Positions 22,175-33,205 are shown, numbered from the stretch's first letter. The stretch is 64,000 bases of DNA from Alopecurus myosuroides (GCA_028641055.1 JAPCYS010003742.1:1-64000); one strand, 5' to 3'. Notes: generated by a model from the letters alone, not told the origin. Numbers and translations are program-made.

Positions 22175-22654
22175 TGACAGGGGGATGCTAACCTGGTATG
22201 CCAAGCTCCGAGGAATAACCCGGCCCGAAGGACGATGCGCAGGATTCGGCTAAGAATAATGAAGCTTGTGGAGGCCCAAGCCTGTGGGCCCAATGACCCG
22301 AATTATGGGTTACTGTAAAGGAAAGTTATGGTTAGTGCGCCGTGTCCGGGTAGGATCCGAGATGTGTCTTGCCAAATAAGCTAGGGGGTACGGGTGCTTT
22401 ATAAACCGACCCCCCGGGTATAGTTTTAGGCAGAGATCTAAGAACCCTAGCAATATCGCGTGATATCGAGCATCCAGTGTAAACCCTAATCGAATTATCA
22501 TATCGAGAATAGAGATCCGGCGACTTCGATTGCCGGCTATCAGATCAAATTGCACCATGTTTTCCCTTGAGCTAAACCCTCTCCCAAACGCCTGTGTCGA
22601 CTTGCCCCAAGATCAGTTACCCCTGGTAACATCTGCCGTGATTATCCCACGACA
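22175..22654 (+). repeat. 3' LTR of the Tat element
   Basis: 480 bp, TGACAGGGGG to CCCACGACA, nearly identical to the 5' LTR at 12068. It is followed by AGTCA and then by LINE sequence. Confidence 0.93.
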
Positions 22655-22659
22655 AGTCA

Positions 22660-23432
22660 CGTTGGAGGGGGGAGTAATATTGAAAGTACAGAAGACCACT
22701 CGCCAAATAAGTTTAGCTAAAGGACAAGAAATAAAGAGATGGTCTACCGTCTCATTACTCCCACAAAAGGAACACTGCAGATCACCTTTCCACCCTTTCC
22801 TAGCTAAATTATCTTTAGTCAAAATCACCTTCCTATCCAAAAACCACATGAATATTTTGATCTTAAGTGGTAATTTCAGTTTCCATAGATTTGAGAAAAA
22901 TAGTGTGTCCATTCATCATATCCTCATACATAGATTTCACAGAGAAGCTCCCATTCTGAGTAAGTTTCCAAACAAACTTATCATTATCCGAGAACAGGTT
23001 GACATTCATAAGACGCAAGCACAAGTGAGACCACATATCCCAAGTAATGCCTACTAAATTCCTACGAAAGGAAATATTTATTGGTGGTGCATTCTGAAAT
23101 ACATCCGCAACCGATACATTTTTAGACTGCACAATATGATAAAGAAGAGGATATTGATCAGATAAAGGGGTTTGGCCTAGCCAAATATCCTCCCAAAATC
23201 TAGTTGTTTCACCATTACCAATTTTAAAGGAACCTCTACTAAAGAAATCCCTCTTAACTCTCATTAAACCCTTCCAGAAAGGAGAATCAGTAGGTTGTGC
23301 CTCCACATGAGCTAAAGATTTACTATGTAAGTATTTATTTTGTAACAATTCCTGCCAAATACCCTCCTCATGAAGTATCTTAAACAGCCATTTAGCCAAT
23401 AAACACTTATTCTTAAGCTCTAGCACTTCCAC
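22660..23432 (-). pseudogene. LINE ORF2 zf-RVT region (proximal half of the split LINE)
   Basis: Two overlapping minus-strand frames carry the region after RT: ELKNKCLLAKWLFKILHEEG, NGETTRFWEDIWLGQTPL, then KLPLKIKIFMWFLDRKVIL and CSFCGSNETVDHLFISCPLA (zinc-binding, PF13966). A frameshift near 22870 separates them. The frame runs to the gypsy junction and resumes at 12067. Confidence 0.82.
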
Positions 23433-23546
23433 ACCTAATCCACCTTGATCCTTGGGTCTACAAATAATATTCCATTTTGTTAATCTATATTTACGCTTGG
23501 TGTCATCGCTCTGCCAGAAAAAACGTGATCTATAGAAGTCAAGTCT

Positions 23547-25025
23547 CTAACGGACGCCCTTAGGGATATCAAAAAAGGATAACATAAACATGGGTAGACT
23601 TGTTAACACGGAATTAACAAGAACTAATCTATCCCCATAGGATAATAATTTTCCTTTCCAACACCCAAGTTTGTCCTCAAAACGGCTCTCCACAGGATGC
23701 CACTCTGAGTTTGTCAGTTTTCTGTGGTGGATAGGGATACCCAAATATTTAAAAGGTAGCAAACCAGACTCACAACCAAAAATTTGTTTGTACTGGTGCT
23801 CTACCTCTTTAGCCTTACCAAAACAGAAAACTTCACTCTTGTGAAAATTAATCTTGAGACCCGACAATTGTTCAAAGATACACAAGATTAATTTCAGATT
23901 TAGGGCTTTATCAAAATCATGCTCTAAGAAAAGCACTGTATCATCTGCATACTGAAGGATAGACAAACCACCTTCCACTAAGTCAGGAATAAGACCTCCA
24001 ATTTGTCCTATTTCCTTAGCCCTAGCAATTAAAATAGCAAGCATATCTGCCACAATGTTAAAGAGGATAGGAGATAAAGGATCCCCCTGCCTTAGACCTT
24101 TTTTAGTTTGGAAAAAATGACCAATTGCATCATTGACCCGTATACCTACACTACCCCCCTGCACAAATTGCATAACCATATCACACCATTCCTGAGAAAA
24201 ACCTTTCATACGTAAAGCCTGAAGAAGAAACGGCCATTTAACCTTATCATAAGCCTTCTCAAAATCAATTTTAAAAATTACTCCATCCAGCTTCTTCCTA
24301 TTAAGTTCATGGATGGTTTCATGCAAGATAACAACTCCTTCCAAGATGTTTCTCCCAGGCATAAAAGCAGATTGAGATGGTCTAACCACCTTCTGCACTA
24401 TCTGGGTAATACGATTAGTACCCACTTTAGTGAAAATTTTAAAACTCACATTGAGAAGGCAAATAGGTCTATATTGTTGGATTTGAACTGCATTATCCTT
24501 TTTAGGCAGCAAATTAATCACCCCAAAGTTCAGTTTAAACAACTGAAGATTGCCTTGCTTGAACTCTAAAAACATAGCCATCAAATCCTTTTTAATAACT
24601 TCCCAAAAAGTTTTGTAAAATTCAGCGGGGAAACCATCAGGACCCGGAGATTTATTAGGTTCCATTTGTGATATTGCCTCAAAAACCTCTTCCACTAAGA
24701 AATCAGCAGTGAGAATATCATTTTCCTGTTGAGTTAACTGTGGTATATCCTGAATATTACTCTCCACTAAGGAGATATTATTCGGTATGGAAGGTCCAAA
24801 TAATTTCTTATAATATTCAGAAATATATAATCTCAAGTCCTCATCCCCAACAATCGTTCCCTCCTCTTGTTCTAACTGAAAAATCATCTTCCTACGATCT
24901 TTCCCATTGGCCATAAGATGGAAATATTTAGTATTATCCCCCCTCCAACACATGTCTAACCTTAGCCCTTTGAGCCCATTTACTTTCTTCCTCTCGTCGC
25001 AGAAAACAGAGACGATCATTAGCAT
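23547..25025 (-). pseudogene. LINE ORF2 reverse transcriptase
   Basis: A full LINE RT core read right to left: NKSPGPDGFPAEFYKTFW, YRPICLLNVSFKIFTKV, QSAFMPGRNILEGVVI, FKIDFEKAYDKVKW, the GLRQGDPLSPILFN block, YADD at 23940-23951, and LKINFHKSEVFCFG. All catalytic residues appear intact. The frame breaks near 23550 (before the C-terminal region) and near 25000 (towards the endonuclease), so the full polyprotein is disrupted. Confidence 0.88.
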
Positions 25026-25693
25026 TCCGAAGAGACTCCCTCTCTTCCAAAGACAGAACTACACTCTCAGCTTTAATATCCAACTCCTCAATAATCTTGA
25101 TTAATTTATCCCTCTCAGTTACCACTAAGGTTTTTAGCCCAACCCTTAAGAAAACGTCTTAGGTGTCTAATTTTGTTCTGCCAAACCGAAATAGCAGTAT
25201 CCCCTTTGTGAAAAGCCCCCCATTCAGCAGCAACCAACTCGAAAAAACCATCCATTCTGAGCCACGAAAGCTCAAAAGAAAAACCACTTTTATTACCCAC
25301 ATGAGCACGAGCCCCAAAATCCAGAAACAAAGGAGTATGATCCGACCCATTCCTAGCCAAAGCTTGAACGGTTGCTAGAGGAAATTTTTGCTCCCACCCT
25401 ACGGTAGAAAGAATTCTATCTAGTTTTTCGAAGGTTGTAGTAGCTCTCCTGCTAGCCCAAGTAAATTGTCTACCCGATAATTCAATCTCTTTTAAGTCTA
25501 AGCTATGTATAATCGCATTAAACATAACAGGCCATCTAGAATTGTAATTATCGTTATTCTTTTCTTCAGGTTTTCGTATTATGTTAAAATCCCCACCCAC
25601 CAACAACGGTAATGTTTCATTTTCACATATACGAACAAACTCTGATAAGAATTTAGGTTTAAATTCCTCTTGGGCAGCACCATATACAGACAC
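24934..25693 (-). pseudogene. LINE ORF2 endonuclease C-terminal part and linker
   Basis: Residues SVYGAAQEEFKPKFLSEF, the LLVGGDFNIIRKPEEKN block and NGSDHTPLFLDFG are the C-terminal half of the apurinic-like endonuclease that nicks the target during LINE insertion (GGDFN and SDH are active-site motifs). A frameshift near 25115 leads into a lysine/glutamate-rich linker (KIIEELDIKAESVVLSLEE). The N-terminal half of the endonuclease is absent because of 5' truncation. Confidence 0.82.
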
Positions 25694-25783
25694 ACATTTC
25701 TAGACATTACTGGTACTTTTACTCAAAACAATCATGCATATACATTACTGGTACTTTTTTAGACACACATTTCTCCTTCTTGT

Positions 25784-26112
25784 TCGTATTGACCCTGGCG
25801 AGCATTTTTCCTGGCTTCGTCCCTGATCATCGGGGGCTACACCCCAGTGTGACATCTCCCAGGCTACCGTCGTCGGCGCCGTGCGTCTCCTAGCCGGGGA
25901 TCTCAGACGCCACGGCGTGCGCGTGAACGCCATCTCGCCACACGCCATGCCGACGCAATTTTGCCTGCGGTGCTCGCTGAGATTCTTCCGGATGTGAGCC
26001 ATGAGGAGATAAAGCGGATGGTGGAGACGAGGCCATGTACGTCAACGGCCATAACCTCGTCGTTGATGGCGGCTACACCGTGGGAAAGATGCCGCTAGCA
26101 TCCATACACTAA
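25784..26112 (+). pseudogene. Short-chain dehydrogenase/reductase pseudogene, 3' part
   Basis: Three reading frames in succession match the C-terminal half of a plant SDR of the momilactone-A-synthase/xanthoxin-dehydrogenase type. They read SLIIGGYTP, then ATVVGAVRLLAGDLRRHGVR with VNAISPHAMPT, then EILPDVSHEEIKRMVET, then MYVNGHNLVVDGGYTVGKMP and a TAA at 26110-26112. There are at least two frameshifts, one in-frame stop, and a deletion of the segment normally lying between VET and YVNGHN. The catalytic YxxxK region and the NAD-binding N-terminus are missing or unreadable. Intact relatives are NAD(P)-dependent oxidoreductases of terpenoid or hormone pathways. This remnant cannot be functional. 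Confidence 0.8.
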
Positions 26113-26145
26113 ACTTTGGCGACCGAGTCGATCTGTATTTCTAAA

Positions 26146-26269
26146 CTCCCTCCGTCCAACAATAGTTGATTTCCACGTGTCTATATATGAATATATGTAG
26201 ACACTAAAACATGTCTAAATACATCCTTATTTAGAAAATGAAAGTCATTTATTGTTGAATGGAGGAAGC
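26146..26269. mobile_element. Stowaway-type MITE (Tc1/Mariner group)
   Basis: Begins CTCCCTCCGTCC and ends with the decayed inverse (GAATGGAGGAAG). The interior has GTAGACACT/CTAAAAT-type motifs and is non-coding, about 124 bp. The canonical TA duplication is not clear because both ends have mutated. Confidence 0.65.
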
Positions 26270-27896
26270 ACCTGTTAGGAAAGACTGCATTTTACCAAGT
26301 GTTTGTTGTTCAGCACTGTCACTTTCGTCAGTGTTACGCGTCGATTTCAGTCGGCACGTTTTCAGTGTTTTCTGTTGGACACCGCTAGCATCCATACACT
26401 ATATAATCTTCTGCAGCGCGGTCGGCACGGCGAACCTGGCCAGCAGCTGGTGCGCTCGGGCTCAGCCGAGCATGGCACCGATCAGGGAATAATTCCACGT
26501 GGTCGTATCGGCCTCGATGATCCTGCTCGTTGGCCATCGATAGGGTTTGGTCTCCGTCGGATCTAATCTGTTACATGGAGGATGAAGGCCGCTCTGTCTT
26601 TTTTTTTTCTCCTAGCCGCGGACAGCGGCGGCCTACATTCCAATGGTAACCCCAGTTGTGGAGGTGGTCGTTCGAATCAGGTTAGAAAAAAAATGAACCA
26701 GTGGAACTTTGAATATTTGAAATGATCCCTTTCGAAAAGAAACCTCGGAAATCGTGCGATCACAGCGCACTCGAGCGCGCGCACTTGCTAAACATGGGTC
26801 ACCGTAGTTTCGGCTCGATCATTTGTAGCAAACAACTGTGAATAAGACATTTCCTTTTTGGACATTTTACTGAAGTAGTGAATGTCGGTTGCTTTGATGC
26901 AACCGAGTTCCTTCGATTTAAATTCATGTCTAGATGCATGAATATACAGTTGTAGGCGTGAGATGCATGCCAAGAAATGATACTATTTCTATTGACGTTT
27001 CTCTCAACTGCGTGCTGGAGGAGAGGGCAGTAGCGGCAGCCGGGGAGGGGGACCTGGGATGTTGCGGCGGATGCCAAAACCTATCGTAGCCGTGTAGGCC
27101 GACACGAGACAACGGGGTAGTCCAGTTACTGTACGAAAAGGTTTTGTTCATATTTGCCAAGTGATTTTTTTCCATTCGCGCCACAGTGATATTTTTTTTC
27201 CTTGGCTCGTATCTATCTTGTTGGATTACATGATAACATGACCAAATAAATGGAGATGAGAGGGTACTGGAGTTAAGAATGACCTAATGAGCAAACCAGA
27301 GGAAGACCACTTCCAAATTTTTCATTGTGGGGAGACTACTAGCTAGGTTTTAATTACACTCATGACAACCGATACTCGTGATCTAAAGATAACAACGTAG
27401 ATACTCAACAAATAAAAACAAACTCGGAATCATCCAGATAAACAACTTATATGATGTGACGTGCATGCCCACTTGTATATTCTTTGCTTGGCTTTCTCTC
27501 CCACCAAAGAAGCTGGCCGGTGTATGCGCCCGAGGTTCCATAAATCTTTCTCATTGCTATCTCCGATCGATAAAAACTATAGTTGGAATGCGTTTGGATT
27601 TGGCTTTTCCCCCTACCTTCCGGTACATAAGCTTTGTTTTTGGATCAATGAGCTGTCTTGCCTACAAGAAATACCAATGTTTTATTGAGAAACACAGCTG
27701 CATCCGGATCTATATGTGGGCACAAGGAACTCATCAACAAGAGCCGCACAGTGTGTTCCTGGTGCCAGAGCTAATCTTGTACACCACATCGTTGGTTTCT
27801 TCCTAAAGCATAGCACTTCCTGCTCTCTTCCACCCAAAACACAACAACAACGGCCATTTGTAGAGAGATTGAGCTAGCTAAGCCGTGGACATCGCC
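26270..27896. other. Gene-free region upstream of the NLR
   Basis: No credible gene. The last ~120 bp before the NLR (CTCTCTTCCACCCAAAACACAACAACAACGG) have the CT/AAC-rich look of a plant 5' UTR. A 20-bp sequence from the end of the SDR pseudogene recurs at 26382-26401. Confidence 0.4.
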
Positions 27897-30800
27897 ATGC
27901 TTGCTATCAAGCCCATCCTTGCAAAGCTCGGCGACTTACTCATTGGCAAGTTCATCCTCGAGAAGCGCGTGAGGAAAGGCATCGAGTCTCTCGAGACAGA
28001 GTTGACATTGATGCACGCCGCCCTTGAGAAGGTGGCCAAACTGCCTCCGGAGAAGCTCGACAAGGGAGTCAAGATCTGGGCGGGGAAGGTGAAGGAGTTA
28101 TCGTACCAGATGGAGGACATCGTGGATACCTTCATGGTGCATGTGGAGGATGAAGGTGAGCCTATAGCCATTCCGAAAAACAAACTAAAGAAGTTACTCA
28201 AGAAGACCACCAAATTATTAAAGAAGGGGAAGGAGATCCATTGGATCTCCCTAGCACTAGAAGAAGTGTTTTCCCAGGCCAAACAATTGACCGAACTGCG
28301 CCAAAGGTATGATTTGGAGATGGGGGACACCGTCGACGCTGGTACTAGCGTTGACCCTCGCGTGATGGCTTGGTACACAGATATGACAAATCTGGTAGGG
28401 ATTCAAGAAACAAGGGATGCATTGATCAACATGTTGACCCTTGGTGATCATTTGCCGAAGCATCCACTAAAGACGGTCTCCATTGTTGGATTTGGAGGGT
28501 TGGGAAAGTCGACACTTGCCAAAATAGTGTATGACAAGATCAAAGTTCAATTTGATTGTTGGGCTTTTGTTTCAGTTTCTCAAAATCCTGATATAAAGAG
28601 AGTTCTCAAGAATATTCTCTATGACCTTGATAAGCACAAATTTGAAAACATTCACAATGTAGCAAGGGAAGAAAGACATCTTATCGACGAACTCATTGAA
28701 TTCCTTACCAACAAGAGGTATGTGTGCTTACTTTTCGAGTTCTAGTTAATAGTCGTTTTTGCTAAATAGACACATTATTCGGTAGTGGCATATACGCATT
28801 TCATTTTCATATAGTTGATCATTTTTAAGAATCATATAATTCTCTAGTGATTTAGAATGTTCATGGAAATACCTCGAGTATTTTATAGTATTTTTTCACA
28901 CACGTATTCACAATATAATAATACCCTCATGGTAGAAAAGTCTTACATATATCTTGATTGATTTGTTGAGTAACTATAGAAATTTTTCACATAGGTACCT
29001 GATTGTAATTGATGACATATGGGATAACGAGTCATGGGAAATAATTAAGTGTGCTTTTTCCAACAAGAGTCATGGCAGTCGATTAATCACTACAACCCGC
29101 ATTCTCAGTGTTTCTGAAGCATGTTGCTCTTCTAGAGATGATATCTACAAAATGAAACCTCTTTCTCCCGATGCATCGAGAAGGCTCTTCCATAGAAGAG
29201 TATTTTCCCACGAGAAAGGGTGTCCTCCTAAACTGGCGCAAGTATCTGAAGAGATCTTAAAAAAATGTGGTGGGATACCATTAGCCATTATAACTATTGC
29301 AAGCATTTTTGCTAGTAATCATCAGATAAAAGGAAATGAAAAATGGTATGACTTGCTAAATTCCATTGGTTGTGGAATTACAGAAGATCACAATGTTGAG
29401 GAGATGAAGAAGATACTACTACTTAGCTATTATGATCTACCTTCTTATCTGAAACCTTGTTTATTATATCTCAGTATATTCCCAGAAGATCACGAGGTAT
29501 TCAAAGACCAACTTGTATGGAAATGGATCTCTGAAGGTTTTGTCTATAGTGAAAAGCCAGAAACTAGCTTATATGAGCTTGGTGATAGCTACATCAATGA
29601 GCTGGTAAATAGAAGTATGATCCAGCTAAATGTGTCTCATGGGGAACTAAAGGAAGAAGTTTGTCGTGTACATGACATGGTCCTCGATCTCATATGTTCA
29701 TTGGCAAGTGAAGAGAACTTTATCACTATTTTGGATTGTACCGAGAGAAAAATTCCTAATTCGCAAAACAAGGTCCGAAGATTATCAGTCCGAAATGGAA
29801 AGGTAGATATGGTTACCAACAGCTTGGCGCAAGTGAGATCCATTACTGTTTTCAGAGACAATTTTGTTAAACGAGTGCTGGATATTTCAAGTTTCCAAGT
29901 TTTGCGTGTGTTGCATATAGAAGGTTGTCGTATCTCCGATGTTGATCATGTGGATAAGCTATTGCATTTGAGGTACCTTGGGTTAAATGATTTAAGTGTT
30001 ACGATGCTTCCAATGGAAATAGGTAACCTACAGTTTCTACAAATCCTGGACCTAAGAGGCAGCTGTATACAAGAATTGCCACCGAGTGTTGTTCGGTTAA
30101 TACGTCTGAAGTGCTTGTACCTAAGAAACTCTCGAATGAAACTCCCACATGGAATATTTAACTTAAGTTTCCTAGAAGTGCTATGGGAAGCAGGGGTGGA
30201 AGCCAATTTGAATCACCATTTTTTAAAAGAGCTGGGACATCTGACCAAGTTGAAGACCCTTATGTTTTGTTGTGAACTTTGGGATGAGAGCATGTATAAA
30301 ACTTTCGTGGAATCTCTAAGTAATTTGCACAATTTGGAAATCCTAGCGATTACTTCCCATGATGGAGATGCCAATTTTATGATGGAAGGATGGGCTCCCC
30401 CTAAGAAACTACACAAATTAAGGCTTTTGGTAGACATCTCGTTCTTAACACTACCGGAATGGGTTAATCCTTTATCACTTCATGTTTTGTCGTTTCTCGA
30501 AATATCATTGCAAGAAGTGAGATCGGAGGACATTCAGATTCTTGGGATGCTACCCGCTCTTCTTTATCTCAGCTTACATCTTGAAATATTACCAACTTTG
30601 GTGGATAGAATGGAAGTGGAAATCCGTGTTCTTACCCCTGATACCTTCGCATCTGTGAGAGAGTGCCACTTCATTAATATTGCTGTTCTGCCATCTACAT
30701 TTTCAAGAGGATCTGCGACAAAACTTAAACAACTTTCGTTCTCATTCCCAGCTAAGTGGATCTCCCGTAGGGACTTCGATTTTAGCATGGAACATCTTCC

Positions 30801-30945
30801 TTCCCTTGAGATCGTGAGGGTTGAGCTTTCCCTACGTGGAGCCACCCAAGAAGACGAGAGGAATGCGGTGACTGCTCTGATGGCAGCTGTGAAGGAGCAT
30901 TCCAAGAGGCCCAGCATTCAGATAGGTCATTCCATAAACTGGTAA
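27897..30945 (+). CDS. CC-NB-LRR disease resistance protein (NLR), two exons, 923 aa
   Basis: Exons 27897-28717 and 28995-30945, with a phase-consistent GT..AG intron (GAG|GTATGT ... CATAG|GTACCTG) that lies just before kinase-2, a position common in grass CNLs. Order: an Rx-type coiled coil with EDIVDTF (residues ~73), a lysine-rich stretch (~94-112), P-loop GFGGLGKST (~198), kinase-2 YLIVIDDIWD, RNBS-B GSRLITTTR, GLPL-type CGGIPLAIITIAS, RNBS-D CLLYLSIFPEDHEV, an MHD variant VHD (RVHDMVLDLI), then about a dozen degenerate leucine-rich repeats to the C-terminus. Such proteins sense pathogen effectors and trigger immunity. No integrated extra domain is seen. The start is an ATG four codons inside the frame; a GTG stands where relatives usually have the first Met. 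All NB-ARC motifs are intact. Confidence 0.9.
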
Positions 30946-31465
30946 AAATTACCACTATGTGTTTCTCTACTTGGATGAACTCTATTAGTTTTTCTTTTCC
31001 GTCTGTAACATTTGACTGAACCATTTGCATGCTTCATGCACAATCCACATGGCATTTGTAGGTGGTAGGAGCTCACAAATCCCGTGGTTGATGTTCAGTC
31101 TGCCTTTCTTGTGCATCGAGTAGAGCTCTACGGTTTTCTTATGTTTGTATTCTCTCCTTTCAGCCCTGAGTTCCAGAAAATGAAGAACCACCAGTAATTG
31201 TGATGTACTTCTTGATGATTTTCCTGTTTTACTCATCTATCTATATTTCGGACTCAATGTTTACACGCAAGACTCTTGAACTAAAATGGTGCATGTGCAT
31301 TTAGTTGGTGCGATCTCTTCACTTGGTGCGAGCTGTGAAGAGTTAATGCCATACTGATTTAGGGTCAATTCAGTTATCGTATCTTGGGATTAGTCCCACA
31401 TTGAAAGTTGATTGTGGGGGAGCATAACTTAAAAGGCCTGGCAGTCCTCATCCATAAGGCTAGTA
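30946..31465. other. 3' flank of the NLR, no gene seen
   Basis: AT-rich downstream sequence, including a likely 3' UTR. Nothing else supported. Confidence 0.4.
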
Positions 31466-33205
31466 TTTTTTTTTTTTAATTTTCACCGGGGGAGCCAAGA
31501 CTCCCACCTGAATATATTACCAAACCATGTGAGTATTATAGGGAGGTAGGGGAGGGGGGAGGGGGAGCGATCGACAACAAGAAACATGTATGTATGTTCA
31601 GAGGGGGTGGAGTTCGAAGTAGTCGAGCCAAAGATCAACATCTCCGCGTTGTGCCGCAGGGAGGCGACAGCGCCAGAGGCTTGCATCTTCACGACAGTCT
31701 TTCTTAATCTTGTTCAGGGAGGGGTTGAGGCCATTGAAGACAACATCATTACGATGCTTCCAGAGGCGCCAAAAGCACAGCATGCGAAGGGTGTGGGCCG
31801 AGCGGTCGGGCGCAGATGGCGACAGGGGACAGTGAGCAGCGTCAGTGACGTGGTGCTCGCTGTTGGGCGCAGCGCCAATCGCGCCAGAAGTTGCAAGCGA
31901 AGGGGCAGGCAAAGACAAGGTGATCGGGGGTTTCCAGAGGTTCCGAGCAGAGCGGGCTTCCGCTTTCCTCGGGAGTGAGGATCCCCTTGCGAAGCAGGTT
32001 GGACCTGCACTGCACGCGCCCTTGGAGGAGAAGCCAGGCAAAGATTTTTACATTCGTGGGAGTGAAGTTCGCCCAAACGAAGTCATAGTATGGGTAGAGC
32101 TCACCTCCAAGTGTGCAAAGGGAGTAGAGGGCCGAGGTTTGCAGTGACCCATCTTTGCCAGCACACAGAGGTAGCAGACGCCGATCGGCGTGATCGTGCA
32201 GGACGATGTCACCAAGTGCACACACAAGAGTGACACGCTGCCGAGAGGCGGTATACGAAAGCCGGGGGACCAGCTGGGCGTCGATCCCCTATTGAAGAAC
32301 CTGACGAACCGTGGCGAGGGGCGACGTGCAGTGGGAGTGGAGCGCGGCCATGGAGTTGGCTATCACACCCATCGGCGACCAGCAGTCCAGCCAGAAGGAC
32401 CTGCGCGCGCCATCTCCGAGTTGCACGGTGGAGAGCGAGCGGTAGAGGGGGAGCATCCGGACAAGCTCGCGCCAGTGGGAGCCACTGAGATCGCCCCCCG
32501 CACTCCAGGAGTCCACCGGAGAACCGCGGAGAGAGGTCCATACCCACCGAGGCCACGACACCGAGTGAGCACTGTGCAGCCAGTGCAGGAGCTTTGCGAG
32601 CAGGCACCTGTTGCGGTCAGCGAGGGAGCGCACACCCATGCCCCCCTCCTCATTCGAGCGACAGACCGATGTTCAGGCGACAAGGCATTGAGCGCCCGAG
32701 AACGCCGGCTGGCAGCGCGAGAGCACCCATTGCATAGGTGGGCAGCGCGTCAAGGACAGCATTGAGCAGAACTAACCGCCCGCCCATGGACAGCAGCATG
32801 GCGCGCCAGCCAGACAAGTATTTGTCCACTTTGGCGATGAGTGGGCGGAACGCGGCCAGGCCAAGCTTGTCCGCCGAGAGCGGCAGCCCCAAGTAAGTCT
32901 GAGGGAATCCCTCGACGTGGCACTGCAAGGCGCCGTGGATGTCGTCGAGGATGGCGGTATCGACGTGCATGGGGACCAGGGTGCTTTTGGCGAAGTTGAT
33001 CTTCAGTCCGGTGGCGCTCTCGAACCGGTGCAGCAGGCGACACAGCTGCCGCGCCGACGCTGGGCCGGCACGCAGGATGATCAGAGTGTCTCTGCGTATT
33101 GCAGCACACGACACGGGGCGCCATCGACGAGAAGGTGTTGCAGCGAGCTGTCAGACTGGACGAGGCGTTGGAGCACGTCAGCGACAATGAGGAATAAGTA
33201 GGGCC
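31466..33205 (-). mobile_element. Degenerate 5'-truncated LINE
   Basis: The T-run at 31466-31477 is the minus-strand poly-A tail, preceded on that strand by GGTGGGAGTCTTGGCTCCCCC, a typical LINE 3' end. Frames read right to left give the ORF2 C-terminal half. The sequence begins abruptly near 33205 at PYLFLIVADVLQ, inside the RT domain. It is more GC-rich than the LINE at 11.6-25.7 kb and thus from another family. No target duplication was found, so one end may have been lost. Confidence 0.8.
31598..33205 (-). pseudogene. LINE ORF2 remnant: RT end, zf-RVT, tail
   Basis: In order on the minus strand: IVADVLQRLVQSDSSLQHLL, CRVLQYA at the YADD site (which has lost a base, so the catalytic motif is broken near 33095), SATGLKINFAKSTLVPMHVD, FPQTYLGLPLSADKL, then GVRSLADRNRCLLAKLLHWL, FVWANFTPTNVKIFAWLLLQ with C..C/H..C zinc ligands, and FWRLWKHRNDVVFNGLNP. 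At least four frame changes are needed. Not functional. Confidence 0.8.

Larger units (their letters stand above)
12063..22659 (+). mobile_element. Complete Tat-lineage Ty3/gypsy LTR retrotransposon (RIRE2-like)
   Basis: AGTCA flanks both sides (12063-12067, 22655-22659). LTRs are 12068-12545 (478 bp) and 22175-22654 (480 bp), each TG...CA; by eye they differ at four positions plus one 2-bp indel, so the insertion is young. Order inside: primer-binding region, a short leader with no recognisable gag, then protease, RT, RNase H, a second archaeal-type RNase H, and integrase, followed by a 5.4-kb 3' region holding an antisense multi-exon gene. The double RNase H and the antisense gene are hallmarks of the Tat clade (RIRE2, Grande and relatives). 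Several frameshifts break pol. Confidence 0.92.
11587..25748 (-). mobile_element. 5'-truncated L1-type LINE, split by a nested gypsy element
   Basis: ATGCATATACATTAC occurs at 11587-11601 and 25734-25748. Just inside the left copy is the T7 run of the minus-strand poly-A tail. Removing the gypsy element and one AGTCA copy joins the LINE halves at 12067/22660 and restores a continuous C-terminal ORF2 region, so the LINE was there first. The LINE itself is about 3.5 kb. Its 5' end is truncated within the endonuclease domain near 25700, and the last ~45 bp before the right duplication is filler copied from the adjacent target (see findings). Confidence 0.9.

Noticed and set aside
22030..22200. 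Possible gag remnant reading into the 3' LTR (GMLTWYAKL)
   Set aside because: Very short and not supported by flanking gag motifs; could be chance.
26655..26690. tRNA or SINE B-box-like GTCGTTCGAATCAGG followed by an A-rich tract
   Set aside because: No matching A box, cloverleaf or target duplications could be found.
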